This document shows, piece after piece, positions 30,476 through 42,523 of a stretch of 64,000 bases of DNA. How positions within the stretch are numbered: the stretch's first letter is position 1; each line of letters opens with the position of its first letter. The translations under genes and the position numbers were made by a program. The notes beneath the pieces were generated by a model that saw only the letters and a list, made by a program, of their open reading frames with translations, was not told where the DNA came from and searched no databases. Source of the DNA: Blastobasis lacticolella (taxonomy: Eukaryota > Arthropoda > Insecta > Lepidoptera > Blastobasidae). The DNA is taken from assembly GCA_905147135.1 (NCBI GenBank), contig LR990044.1:10420122-10484121 (forward strand), written 5' to 3'.

Positions 30476-33029
30476 TTCATTTGTCTCATAATAATCAACC
30501 ATTTAAGCTATTTCGATTAAACTTTTGTGATCCTAGGACCATCCTAGGACCAATAATGTCTGGAACGCACACCGGCTCAATGTTGCCACGGCCCGCTTTT
30601 GTAAACCTAAACTGAATAAAAATTATTTGACTTTGTCTTTGTGTATTTTGAGCGCACGCCACGGATGATGCATTACGCGACCAAAGTCGCTCGACAAGGA
30701 CTAATACTTAATACAGTAATGAAAGGATATAAAGACAAACATTCCTATTTGTCTTATTTTGGTAATATTTTAGGACATGGGTTACTTTTATCAAAGTCCA
30801 GAGGTCATATATCCGACTTAGTAGGATTAGGGTAGGTGGATGATCAAAGTCTACCAAGGAAGTCACAGACAAATACTATCTGACTCTCTCTACCGTTCGA
30901 TTTGGTATATAATATTAACCTCATATTCTTCATTTCAAATGCAAATGCGTGGAGTGAAGCATTCTCGGCACTATTGGATGCAATAGTGATATATTTTCAG
31001 GAACGGTATTTTGTTCATTCAATCTACATGTACAAACTATTCTCAAGTTAATAGCCTGTTTATGTGGGACCTAGATGAGTAGGGATCACAGTGTAAGCAA
31101 GACACAGTAAGAAATTATATTAATAGAAACGTTGTAAGTCTTTCCCCGTTTTAGTTTTGTAGATTTGCCTACATTTCTTATAGATGCTTCATCAGCATAT
31201 TATTAATCCACTATTTTAGGACGATTTCCTAATCACAAATCATAATATGAGGACAAAGGCTCAAATACCATTTCGACCATGAAATTAGTTTAAATACAGA
31301 TATCCTTACTAATTTAACATATATTATCATGATAAAAATATATGGTGCCGATCAGGCCCGACACTATTGAACCAATCTCGTATTCCTAAGCGAATCGTTG
31401 TAAAATATAATAAAGTTATTTATTTATTTGCACACAGAAAGTGGCATATACCCATCTGTTCGTTAAGTAGAGAACTAAGCCAAGGAGGTTAATCATTATT
31501 TTCACCAATGGTTGTATCAAATAATTCACGAAAAGGCCCTACTTGGGTAGGTCGGCCAAGAAAGTGGAACATCTTGCGGCAAGAGGAGGCTTTTCACCCT
31601 TCCTTTGCCAGTTGTACTTTGTAAAACAAAGGTAAAGTGTAAATGAGAATCTGACCGGAACCTTACTGACAATTTGGTTCCACGAGAAATTCATGAAAAC
31701 TGATAAACCACTTTCCCAACCGTCTTTACAGTACCTATACAAAACCGAAAGTTCTATCCAGTATTACTGGATATCGAATTTCTCTCTTCAGAGTGACAGT
31801 GGCTGAGTAAAACGAGCTCACGTCGCCCGTTCCTGAGTGCTCATGCGTCCACCTTAGCACCGTCGGACCCCACTTAGCATATAAACGGGCGATACTGGAT
31901 TTAGGTGTTGCACATGTTTTACATTACTTAGGTTAACTATGTTACACGGATTCTGGCTGTAATAGGTAGGTACCTATAATAAATAGGTGGAATACCTATT
32001 TAAATGAATGGCGGAACGGTTGATTTAGAAGTGTCGACCCCATTCCAACATTTAGTTTCGATGAAGAGAGACGCTGTTGTCTCTAAGGTATTGTTTGTAG
32101 TTCCGCTGATACCCACGGGACTTACAAAGATGAAACGGGGTCTAAAGTGTTTGTGCTAGACAGTGTTTTGTTTTTGGTTTTTTATCGGCATTACTCTTTT
32201 TCTAACTAAAGTGGGTACTAAAACAATAATCAATATTTTTCTCTTATTTAGACTCTAAATTTTTTTATCATATCATGATTGATGGAGGAAATTGTGAAAA
32301 CATATTTGGCAACTTAAGGTAACTAAGGATATAAGTTGACAAAAAAAGGTCGTCAGTATTATTATGTGGCTATAATATGCGTTTTTAGTATGGTCTGTGA
32401 TGTTGGGTTAAACTAAATCGTGCCAAAACATTGAAAAAGCGGACAAAGTTCGCTACAATCGACATCGTGAGGGCTTTTTTTTTATTGTCTTACACTGGAT
32501 ACCTACGAATAGCTAGAAAAGTAGGTAATCTTTATGGGGAAAAATGCATATGCCATATGTAACTTAAGTACAAAGTGACTATGTCTCGAGATTGTTTAGA
32601 TACGTATATATTGTCTAGATAATTGATGTTATTTCAGAATTTTTTTTTATCATAAGAGTTTAATATGGTGTCTTATGTCTACAATACTCGTCGATAAATT
32701 TATCTAGTCACATTTCCTAGTCATGCGTAATAAAGGTTACGTAAGTATGTGCTTTCGTAACAAAACTTGTTTATATGTAAGGAAGGTGTATATTCCATTA
32801 CTATAATCTTGACAGGTACAAAATTAATATTAATAAGGGCGTTGTTGCTTACAATATTTCCTGGTTGTATTTCTCTCGGTTAGAAATATTTGAAATTATA
32901 GTATGTTGCAAATAAAGATTTGAATATAATGTAAGTAAACAAATTGAGCGTCGGTGGTCGCTCACACACACAGTCTATAGCAGATGTGCACTATTTACCG
33001 TGGACAACTATAACTGGAACGATGGCACA
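30476..33029. other. 2.5 kb without a recognised gene
   Basis: A head-like scrap of family S (GAGCGTCGGTGGTCG) sits at 32946. A poly-A-signal-like AATAAAGTTATTTATTT near 31410 may be an unidentified LINE end. Confidence 0.4.
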
Positions 33030-33300
33030 TGCGATGGATGGTGTTGGAGCGAATGGTTACGGTATCCGACTCGTAAGCGAGAGGTACCGGGTGCGAATCC
33101 CACTGCGGCCATGTACCAAAGGCTCTTTTCTGAGTTATGTTCATTAGTTGAACTCTAACCGATGCTCTTACGGTGAGGGAAAACATCGTGATGTAACCAG
33201 CACATTGAGGCGATTGAATGTGTAACCATGATCCAATCTGGTTAGGTTCCCCTAGTAGAAGGGTCACGAAGGTCTGATGGCAGTCACACACGCACTCTGA
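33030..33300 (+). repeat. tRNA-derived SINE (family S), copy 3, 3' truncated
   Basis: Diverged A-box region, intact CGACTCGTAAGCGAGAGGTA and CCCACTGCGGCCATG, then body to GTCACGAAGGTCTGATGGCA. The last part of the family is missing. Confidence 0.8.
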
Positions 33301-35216
33301 CTCACACACCATGGGATTTGGTCGTATTAGCCACGTTACGTCAGACAAGTGTGTTGCTAATTTGCGATTTGTAAAAGGAAAACTGATGGCCCATGTATAA
33401 CGAACGCATATCACATCACTCTAATGTGTCGCTACCTTTATTCTTAGAAAAATTAACTAACCAATAAACACCATATTAAAAGTTGACATCCGGAGTAACA
33501 TGAAATTATCGAGAACTAATATCAATGAAACCGTTTCTCTTTTAACACTATCTGCCCATAGGACATTAGAGGGGCAATTATTTTTAATAGCCAGTTTCAA
33601 GAAACAGTTGGCCACGAGAGAAATTAATGCAGAACTTCATATTAATTCAATGTAACGACATCTTTATGAGCTGTGACACAAAGTAGGACGTGCATAGAGC
33701 GAATAAATCTGTCACAAGCGTTAGCGCTCGGTCACAAATTGTAATTTAGCGTCACGTATGCCGAACGGATAGACTTTTTAGCGTTACACATGGACGACTG
33801 GGTATGACACGCAATATTAATAATATGTACCATTTTGACATGATATTTTTATTTTGTTCATAATGTTTTGTTTTAATCGTAATGTTACTGTTTGCTTCAA
33901 TCGTCCATACTGCCGTTATAACGCAAAAGGGCTTGACAGATATAGTAAAACATAAAAGATTCTAAATATTTATAAACCTTGCTGTCCCCGAAATAATAAA
34001 CTGGGAACGAATTTGAAAGTGAAAAAAAACAAAAATTAGCATAAAGTTTGAAAAGCGATAAATCTGTTATTTTATGTTTTATTTTATATTATACTTTAAA
34101 CATATTATTCGAATTGATCACCTATTATCATATATCATATATATATCATATATATAAATTTAAAATTGATATAAAAGAAAATTAGGTAAGTCCACATACC
34201 ACTTGTGTCATTTACGCCTTTTTTATCAACGTCAATGACACAAATATTTGTTCTAACTTTAGAATTTACCTATGGTATTATCGTCAGTTACGGCCTTTTC
34301 TATTGAGTTTCATCAAATACGGCTTTGTAACTTCTGAACACTTTATTTTAGATCACCAATCGCGGTTTATCCCTTATAAATTTTACAGATAACGTTAATT
34401 TATCGAGATAAATAAATTGAGCAGAGGCACCTTTTTTCTAAGTACTGAGGTATCAAAATCTCTATTTTGTAAATACTGTTGCGCCCTTTCTTCTTATGAC
34501 GGCAGCATAGCACTATCACCAAAACATGGACGCTCAAACGTGGGTCTTTGTTGTATTTACTGATTTGGAACATTTCAGATTTTTTGTATAATATAGGTTG
34601 GCACAATAATTCAGCAAAGCTGTAGAGTTATCCATCATCGTCCACATCAAATACCACCTAATGATATACCGTATAGTATCAAGGTATAACTTGTAGGAAA
34701 ACATCAATTTTCCTATTGACTAGACATACTTACTAACATACTTTCGAATATTAGCGATCAACAATAATAAAGTAGAACATCAATCATTTGTAATAATGGA
34801 TATTAAAAACGAAGTGCACTAGAAAATATTCCACAAACTATGTGGTCGTGTGTCACTAATGTTAGTGTTGGACCAGTCAATAATTTCTAGTTCGCTTATT
34901 AGATTAACACTGCTGTTGTGTTATTATAAATCATGTCTAATTTATTATGCGAACATCTATGAATCACTCGTATTGTTCGATACAAACCGATCTTTTAGGT
35001 ACTATCCTATTATTGCTGTCAATAATCTATCGGCTTGTTATTCATAAAAAGTTATAGCAGGTTTATAAAAAGTTTTAAGCTTGCTAAAATATGGTTCTTG
35101 AAAAACATTATTCATAAACGGATATTAGCGCTAAAACGCTCAATAACTTTTATGAACAAGGAATTTAAAAAATACTTTTTAAAGGCCTAATGAGTGTTTT
35201 AGCTAATAAATGGTTT
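33301..35216. other. No recognised gene
   Basis: AT-rich, with a CATATATAT low-complexity patch at about 34123-34160. Confidence 0.4.
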
Positions 35217-35390
35217 AAAGGCCCTGACACAAACAAAGCTCGGCGCGAGCGTGGCGCGAGCGCGGTGCGATAGTTGCCTAGGCAACGCGCCAGCATCGCG
35301 CCGCGCTCAGGCCGCGCTCACGCCGCGCTCAGGCCGCGCTCAGGCCGGCGTGAGCGCGGCGCCGCGCCTGCGCTGTGCAGTGCCACAAAC
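35217..35390. mobile_element. GC-rich palindromic element (family C), copy 1
   Basis: Starts AAAGGCCCTGACACAAACAAAGC, then very CpG-rich arms around the self-complementary centre GTTGCCTAGGCAAC at about 35273-35286. Contrasts sharply with AT-rich flanks. The 41311-41512 copy supplies the mirror-image right end (GCTTTGTGTGTGGCAAGGCC). Confidence 0.7.
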
Positions 35391-36265
35391 TTATCAGACC
35401 TGGTACCGGCGGCGCTGTTTTTAGGATTGACATGTCAGTTCAAATACATTTCAAAAGTAAGTGTCGATATTTTTCCGCAGTTCCAGTTTTGGCCACCGCG
35501 TTTCTATGACAATCGGCACACATAGAGTGGCTGCTCCATTATTCGGGGAATTGAATTTTTAGGATGGTAATACTCCCACATGTCGTAATAGCGGGTTAAT
35601 TACTCGTTTCTTTTTACCAACAGTCCGAATCTTTCCTCCTAATTTGACTGGTGCATTACGCAGATAATTTAGAACCTGAGGACGAATTTAGGCTTACTTT
35701 TTATTCCCCTCTACTCGCTAGCTTGCAAGAGTATATATAAAAAAAAATAAAAAAGGTAGGTAAAAACCTGAAGCTTGGAAAAGTAAGCCCTACCTCTGAA
35801 ATAAGTCGCCTTTTACGACACCTCTTAGTGTGGACGGCGATGCTATTTTACTCTGTTGGACACCACACTGCAAATTTTGCTCCCTAGGTAGGCCCCCTAA
35901 GGTAGGTAGGATGAAGGGGCACAGCTCTCCTACATCAGAATCAAAACATTTCAGTCCGACTTATTTGTCGAGTTAGACAAACTTTTAATGATACCGTAAC
36001 ATAGAGCACAAATTCTACAGTGCAAAAATTCGGTGGCTAGAGTCTAACGCTGATATAGATGTTTTGTTTAAGTACCCGCTACAGTACACAGAAAATTGCG
36101 CTCAATCTTATCCACCACAATGGTACAAAACACATTGATATCAAATTACATTTCTTTCGACAATCTTTCGGCCTGCCAGATGATAAGTAGTAATAGATGG
36201 TAATATAATAAGAAATGGTTTATGGTATGCAAGTATTGCCATAATATTTACATTTCAATTTCTGG
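35391..36265. other. Mostly unassigned; family Z scrap
   Basis: Bases 35795-35876 are a family Z fragment in minus orientation (GTCGCCTTTTACGACACC to GGACACCACACTGCA). Nothing else recognised. Confidence 0.45.
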
Positions 36266-36838
36266 AGAGCCTCAGTGGCCGAGCGGTTAGGGTATTTGAC
36301 TAATAAGCGAGAGGTACCAGGTTCGAATCCCGCTGCGGCCATGTACCAATGATGCTCTTACGGTGAGGGAAAACATCGTGATGAAACCTGCACATACACC
36401 TGAGTGGTTCAATGGTTAACATGCCGGTCTGCCACGCAAGAGGTCCCGGGTTCGATTCCCGGCCGGGCAGAAATTGAAATAATGAATTTTAATTTCTGTT
36501 ACGGGTCTGGGTGTTCTATGTATAATAAATATGTATTTAAAAAGTATTTAAGTAGTTTATCACTTATCTAGCACCCATAACACAAGCTTTACTTTGGGGC
36601 TAGATGGCGCTGTGTGAATTTGTCCACGAATATTTATTTATTTAATTTATACAGGCGACTGAATGTGTAACCATGATCCAATCTGGTCAGAGTCCCCTTG
36701 TAGCAGGGTCACGAAAGTCAGATGGCAGTAGCTCCACTGTAATTACCTGATCTGCGAAAACATGGATCATGGTCAAGGCGGATCCCAGGCCTTCGGGCGC
36801 AAAAGCACAATCGGGACATTAACGCCAAGGTGATTATG
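36266..36838 (+). repeat. tRNA-derived SINE (family S), copy 4, split by family G
   Basis: The head and first body part (36266-36397; GTGGCCGAGCGGTT, GGTTCGAATCC, CATCGTGATGAAACCTGCAC) and the remainder (36653-36838; AGGCGACTGAATGTGTAACC to CATTAACGCCAAGG) are separated by a complete family G SINE. Intact copies read straight through this point. Confidence 0.92.
36398..36652 (+). mobile_element. tRNA-Gly SINE (family G) inserted in a family S SINE
   Basis: The most complete family G copy: ACCTGAGTGGTTCAATGGTT, AACATGCCGGTCTGCCACGC, B box and full body to a (TTTA)n tail. ATAC at 36394-36397 and 36649-36652 is a short target duplication. Confidence 0.92.
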
Positions 36839-36839
36839 A

Positions 36840-38203
36840 TTTTTTTATTAAGATTTCAATTTCGCTTTTTTTTTTTATGTTACTTTAACAGGCAAGCGGG
36901 CCACCTGATGGAAAGTGGTCACCGCCGCCTATGGACATCAGCAACACCAGGGGAGTCACCAATGCGTTGCCCGCCTCTAAAGAGACCTCTAATATACCTC
37001 TTGAACGATCCCATGTCATAGTCCAAAGGAAACACTGTGGCTGGGAGCTCATTCCACATCCGAATCGTACGAGCGAGAAACGTTCTTTCGAACCTTCGCG
37101 TGGTGACCAACAGAGGGTCTACGTAGTGGGGATGAGTACCCAGCCCACGGCGGGTGGTGCGATGGCGGAATTGTGCTGTGGGCACCAGATCGAAAAGTTC
37201 CTCGGAACACTCCCCATTGTACAGCCGATAGAACACACACAGGGAGCCAAAGTCCCTTCGGTTAGCCAGTGGTTCTAACTTGCTTGTTTGTATGGGATCG
37301 TCGACAATTCGTACGGCGCGTCTCTGTACGGAGTCCAAAGGATTAAGCAGGTCGGCAGTTTCGCCGGCCCAAAGATGGGAACAATACTCCATATGAGGCC
37401 GCACCTGTGCCTTGTACAGCAGCAGGCGCTGCCCTGGGGTGAAGTATCGCCTGGACCGGTTAAGCACGCCAAGCTTTTTCGAAGCCAGTTTGGCCTTACC
37501 TTCTAGGTGACTCCGGAAGCGCACGTTATCCGATATGTCGACACCAAGGATCCCGATACTTTTTGAGATGGAAAGGGGTGTCCCTTGGAACTTCGGCACA
37601 TTGACAAAGGGATCCTTTTTGGCGGAAAATGCGCAGACCTGTGTCTTTGAAGGGTTGAATTCCACTAGGTTCAGTCTGCCCCAGTGAGCAACTTGCTCCA
37701 AGGAGTGTTCAATCTCTGACACAAGTCTTATTCGGCTTTCCGACACCACGGAACGAGGGATATTCGCACGGCCAGTATAACAAGCATCTCCAGTACTGTC
37801 ATCTGCATAGCAATGAATACTGGGAATATTCAGCATATCATTGATATGCAGAAGAAACAGCGTGGGAGATAGCACTGAACCTTGGGGTACTCCAGAATTA
37901 ATGGTCTTGGTATCGGAGCAGCATCCGTCGACAACGACTTGGATGCTCCGTCCAGACAGAAAGCTGGATACCCAATTGCAGAGCCCCTCGGGGATACCGT
38001 ACTTCGGGAGTTTTGTTAGCAGTGCCCTGTGCCAGACCCGATCAAATGCCTTGGCTATATCAAGACCGACAGCCAGAGCCTCCCCCTTGCTCTCGACAGC
38101 CTCAGCCCACCGGTGTGTTAGGTACACAAGAAGGTCACCAGCTGAGCGACCATGACGAAAGCCATATTGACGGTCACTGATCAGCTGGCGATCCTCGAGT
38201 AAT
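36840..38203 (-). mobile_element. 5'-truncated LINE (jockey-like), second lineage
   Basis: From the RT fragment at 38203 to a poly(A)-like 3' end on the minus strand (plus 36840-36880, T-rich). The 3' UTR is short and contains CATCAGGTGGCCCGCTTGCC. It lies directly against the 3' end of the split family S SINE. A related C-terminal fragment is at 2483. Confidence 0.85.
36919..38203 (-). CDS. LINE reverse transcriptase, 5'-truncated but open
   Basis: About 428 codons open to the stop at 36919. The order is LLEDRQLISDRQYGFRHGRS (partly upstream of 38127), catalytic VGLDIAKAFDRVWH, NSGVPQGSVLSPTLFLLHIN, active site IHCYADDSTGDACY, the thumb with SKTQVCAFSAKK, then ILGVDISDNVRF and the C-terminal RMWNELPATVFP and GDSPGVADVHRRR. 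All RT catalytic aspartates are present. The endonuclease and the first RT blocks are absent. Its GC content is much higher than the flanks and than the LINE at 21795, so it belongs to a different lineage. Likely inactive alone. Confidence 0.93.
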
Positions 38204-38204
38204 A

Positions 38205-38418
38205 TCTTTATATATATAATTCTTCTGTGAGTGTGTATGTCACTGAACTTCTCTCAAACGACTGGACCGATTTTGATGAAATTTTTTGTGTGTGTTCAAG
38301 GGGATCTGGGAATGGTTTAGATTCACAATTTTGTCAGAATGTTTTAGCTTATTAAAAAAAGTTTGAAATTTTCAAATTAAAGACGTGTAGACAGGACAAC
38401 GTCTGTCGGGTCCGCTAG
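38205..38418 (+). mobile_element. Non-autonomous Helitron-type element, 214 bp
   Basis: Starts TC (38205) after an A and ends CTAG (38415-38418) before a T, the Helitron rule. A small hairpin (GACAG...CTGTC, 38390-38407) precedes the end. The 5' (TCTTTATATATATAATT) and 3' (GTCTGTCGGGTCCGCTAG) ends look like known lepidopteran Helitrons. Confidence 0.75.
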
Positions 38419-38419
38419 T

Positions 38420-39202
38420 TCAGTATAAAATAGACGAACAATTGCCCAAAGCTTACTTCATGGCCATGGATCGTAGTTCTTCTTGTTCGTGTACAATTGA
38501 CTTACCGCCGTACAGAATCAAATTCGACTTTTTTCTAACAGATTTATCGCTAGCGGCTGAACCGGGATTTGTCGCTAGAATAGTCCCCGCGGGCTTAAGT
38601 AACCCACTCTTACGTATTTGTGTCTTTGACATTTGTCAAAACGCACTTGCCAGGTGAAATTATTAAATATTTACGGTAGAATTTTTTTGGAGTTTTTTAA
38701 ATATTTATGGTAGAATTTTTTTGTAATTTATATATTTATATTTTAGTGCGTGCCTCAACCTGAGGCTGCCTCTAATTCGTACGCAATTCCGATAAGCAGC
38801 AACCAAAAACAGCAATGGAGTATCTTTTTTATGTAAAGTATAATAAACATCATGTATTATTTGTAAAACTTATGTTTTTAGCATTTGCAATAAATATTTC
38901 AGTGTTTATTGCAAAAAAAAAACGGCCATAATTAGTTGGTATCTTCAATCAAATTCAATGCACTCCATCTGATTGTTTTTGATTTGGCCGTCTTACATGC
39001 ATGCGCACGATGTAACTTTGCACTGGCGGTATAACACCGTGGATTTAGTTCTGACTATTAAATGTGGGTAGAACAGAAAAAAATACTTATTACTGTAATA
39101 TGTATAGTACAGCATAAACCGGAACGGACTAATATTTGGAACAAGCGCCATAGTTACTTTTGTTCAGCTTGAAAATAGCTATCCAACGACGTATTACACA
39201 TC
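38420..39202. other. No recognised gene
   Basis: It holds a 71-codon plus-strand frame (38442-38657) without domain and two similar ~30-bp pieces around 38660 and 38695 (ATATTTAYGGTAGAATTTTT). Confidence 0.4.
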
Positions 39203-39530
39203 TCTTGGGACCCATCTCGGGGTGTATAGTGGTGTAATATATGGGTATGTAATGATCTATCTGTATGGCTCTATTTATTATTATATATGCTCAAGACTAG
39301 CTCATATGGGTTGCTTGTGTGAGTTAAAGACATTCACAGATTTGTACCTATGCAGTGCTGTGTGCCGGTTGCTCGTTGGGTCCACCCAATGAGCAACCGT
39401 CGCACGGTATTCATGATCATGTGTTGCACCGTTGTATACCTTGGGACCCGTCCCGGGGTGTATAGTGGTGTAGTATATGAGTATGTAATGAACTATCTGT
39501 ATGGCTCCACTTATTGTGTATGCACAGGAT
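39203..39530 (+). repeat. ~90-bp duplication, 237 bases apart
   Basis: Copies at about 39203-39295 and 39440-39528 share CGGGGTGTATAGTGGTGTA, GTATGTAATGA, CTATCTGTATGGCTC and TTATT. They diverge more on the right side. Confidence 0.75.
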
Positions 39531-39589
39531 TACAAGTTGGTTGTGTAAGTAAAACTAAGTGATGAATTTGTTAACCAGTTGTAAGCGTT

Positions 39590-39712
39590 ATCCGGATTGT
39601 ATTACGAGAGAAACACCATTGCCAACAAACTGTTATGCAGTTTGGCAGGGTAACTATAAGTAAGACAGAATGTACGAAATATTGTAAGGATTAATAAATA
39701 AATAAATAAATA
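39590..39712 (+). repeat. LINE-like 3' end (family W), copy 2
   Basis: GCCAACAAACTGTTATGCAG and TTTGGCAGGG shared with 13594-13735, then an AATAAATAAATAAATAAA tail. Confidence 0.5.
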
Positions 39713-41084
39713 AACATAGCTATTGGAATGGTTACCACTGTCCATACAAATTCTTGTACGCGTTCACAATGTTATATCTGGCGGCTAGACAAGATTGTTG
39801 ACAAACCTATTCGATCCGGTGGCCAAAACCGGAACTAAGTGTTGCCGTTTTGAAATGTTATGTCAATGCCAACAACAGCGATGCTGTTACCCGGTCAGAC
39901 ATTTTTGTGGCACTGTAGACGGCGCTGTTTTATTGACTACGGTAACCGTCAGAGTTATTTGTTCGTTCAACCGCATCAAGATGTATAGCTCTATGGGTGC
40001 TAGTGTCAGCAAGAGCAGTATAGTAGGACCACGCTAAGACGGAATCGCTTTAAAAAAAAAAAAATTACTGTATGGCAACTAATGCTATGTCTTTTATCCG
40101 TCATAGAACGTCATTCATAAAAGTCATAACAAATAATTTGACAGACTTGAAAAATATTGTTGAGGCGATTGGCACATTGGAGCGCAGCGTTCATTCTGGC
40201 GAAATTTGGAAATATGTATAATTTTTATATTGTTTTATATACAATAAAAAATTTAGGAATTCTCCAAATTGTTATAATCTTTTCATAAATTTATATTATT
40301 TAGGCGAAAAATAATTTGAGAACTGAGTAACGGAATACCTATTTGACAATCCTGGAGACCTCACTTCACAGCAGCGGCCTATTTGACGCCTTTTTATGTG
40401 GAAAGTACAGCGCCAAAAACTTATCTGACCCGCAGCCCGTGTCAAATGTTGCAAAGAAAAAAAACTACGGATCCGCACGAACGCGCGTGGATGTGTTGTC
40501 AGTGTGTTCGTCTATGAGTAATTTCCATAGAAACCGATGACAGCTCAAATAACTTTATGTCACGCACTAACGCACCTCACGCACAACTGTACGGTGCTGC
40601 GTTCCAGTGTGCGGATCGCCTAAATAATAATGGACAATGACTGACAAGGACAGATTATCCAATAGATATTGCCATATCCACATTTTATATTTTCTACCAC
40701 TGTCAGTTGATTCGGACTAATCGTGGTCCTATTATAGTAGGTAAATGTACTTGGAACCCACAATCATCCGCGAAACCGTCGGGTTTAGATTATGTTTATT
40801 TATGTACCTTGGCCCAAAGCCTGAGATAGCCTAAACAATTCACCATTACAATTTTTTCGTCGCTAATTTTAATCTCGAATACCCCAAATGGCGATAAATA
40901 GCGTACATTGGCAACACTTTGTTGGCGCGACGCCGGCAGTACCGGACTAAGTCCATCAGAGGCCCGGGGCGGACAACCTTTATAAGGCCCCCAGTTTAAG
41001 AAGTTTGATGTAATTTTACAAGCTTTTTATTCAGTTCACATTTGTATGTTTAAGTGTTTTTATTTATTTAGTTAAAATTACTTC
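39713..41084. other. No recognised gene
   Basis: Several AT-rich stretches. AGAGGCCCGGGGC at about 40960 recurs at 41262, probably debris of a GC-rich element. Confidence 0.4.
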
Positions 41085-41156
41085 TTTGGCGGAGGGGGTC
41101 CTCGACCCTGATCTTAATTCTGTTTGAATAGTGATACGGCGATAGCTACGCCCCTG
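41085..41156. mobile_element. End fragment of the CAGKGGCGTAGC element
   Basis: Reads in from the right as CAGGGGCGTAGCTATCGCCG and then a GGGTCGAGGACCCCCTCC-like stretch, matching the left end of 56924-57977. Confidence 0.6.
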
Positions 41157-41310
41157 TCACAACTCCGAACCACCTCTTCGATATGTTCTAAGCATATTTT
41201 AAAGCCTTGTATAGGATTTGATCAAGGCAACTTGGAGACGTTTGGAGGCCCCCCTGGACCAGAGGCCCGGGGCAGGCCGCCTTTCCCGCTTTGTTCGTTA
41301 GTCCACCCCT

Positions 41311-41512
41311 GGCGGCGCGGTGCCGGCGTGGCGTGAGCTCGGCGCGAGCGCGGTGCGATATTTGCTAGGCAACGACAGCGCGGCGCGATAGTTGCTAGGC
41401 AACGACAGCGCGGCGCGAGCGCGGTGCGATCGTTGCCTAGGCAACGCGCCAGCATCGCGCCGCGCCCGAGCCGCGCTCGCGCCGAGCTTTGTGTGTGGCA
41501 AGGCCTTAAACC
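41311..41512. mobile_element. GC-rich palindromic element (family C), copy 2, with internal tandem
   Basis: Ends GCCGAGCTTTGTGTGTGGCAAGGCC, mirror of the start at 35217. The centre GTTGCCTAGGCAAC is conserved. Left of it a ~31-bp unit (GCGCGGCGCGATAGTTGCTA plus GGCAACGACA) is repeated two to three times. Confidence 0.7.
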
Positions 41513-42350
41513 TACTATAAGGTGTTTTTATGAAGAAAACTGTAAGCTTATATTAATAGTGTATTACTGTAATAAGTTCATGATAATTTTTTTAATTGCC
41601 TAGTGATACACATGTATAAAATCTCCTGATGGACAGTGGTTACCGTCGTCGTAGAGGCGCGGCTTTATTGCCAGCCTAGGTAGGTATGCATAGGTAGGTA
41701 ACCGTATGTTTACCTACATTTGCCTTTTGATAAACCCGAAGATGTATAGTGAAGAAAGACTATGGAACGGCGGCCAATCCACATCTTGCACCTGTGTATT
41801 GTCTTACTCTCCACAACTTAGATAACCGCTGCCTGGACACAAAAATAAATTTAGTGCCAAATAAGTACCTAAGCTTCATACCCGATGGAGGTAAATCTGT
41901 GGGTGTAGGTAACTGAGTGTGTGGTGTATGCAATTTGAAACATAACCAGGGGGTGCTCCATATGTGAATTTAGTTTAGGTTTGAAAAAAATAAATTGAAT
42001 CCTTCTAGTGTCGTTCTGTAGACATATATATGAAATTGACTAAAATCATCTTGACATCAATATCTCGCCCAGAAAGACAGACGCCCCACGTTCATAAGGT
42101 ATTACCTTTATAGCACTCTATAAAACAACAAATATACCCACAGAATTCCCTTGCAACCAAATTAAGAATAAATCCGATACCCAATCAAAAGTCTATATTT
42201 TAGGCGGAGTTAATTTTGAAATCTGCGCAGGGAAGACAATTGGCGGCCCGCTAGGCGGCCCCGGGGACGCCATAATGAGCTCCCCTGGGCCCCGACGCCC
42301 GCTTTATGTTTACCGTTCTGGCCAATACCATATTTTAAAAGTTCACTTAC
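41513..42350. other. No recognised gene
   Basis: AT-rich with a GC-rich patch at 42240-42305. Confidence 0.4.
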
Positions 42351-42405
42351 CAGTATCTGGTACAAGATTGAGTAGGAGATTTATCTTACGATATTGAGTA
42401 AGTAT
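42351..42405 (-). CDS. Candidate 55-nt internal exon
   Basis: On the minus strand an acceptor (GTGTTATCCATTGTAG) precedes 42405 and a near-consensus donor (ACTG|GTAAGTGAAC) follows 42351. The 55 bases between are open in one phase: ILTQYRKINLLLNLVPDT plus one base. It is short, and unsupported by homology. Confidence 0.25.
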
Positions 42406-42478
42406 CTACAATGGATAACACTTATCTCAAATGTTGCTTCAAGTTGTTTCTTGCTTGAATTTCTGCCTGCCTGTTCAG

Positions 42479-42479
<1 letters not shown>

Positions 42480-42519
<40 letters not shown>
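42480..42519 (+). repeat. (ATA)n microsatellite
   Basis: About thirteen uninterrupted ATA units. Confidence 0.95.

Positions 42520-42523
<4 letters not shown>

Noticed and set aside
36398..36475. tRNA-Gly(GCC) gene
   Set aside because: Followed by a conserved 180-bp body and AT tail found in other copies; head of SINE family G.
36931..38155. Plus-strand frames over 37-38 kb
   Set aside because: Shadows of the minus-strand reverse transcriptase.
41222..41501. Arg/Ala-rich minus-strand frames
   Set aside because: Translation of a CpG-rich palindromic repeat.
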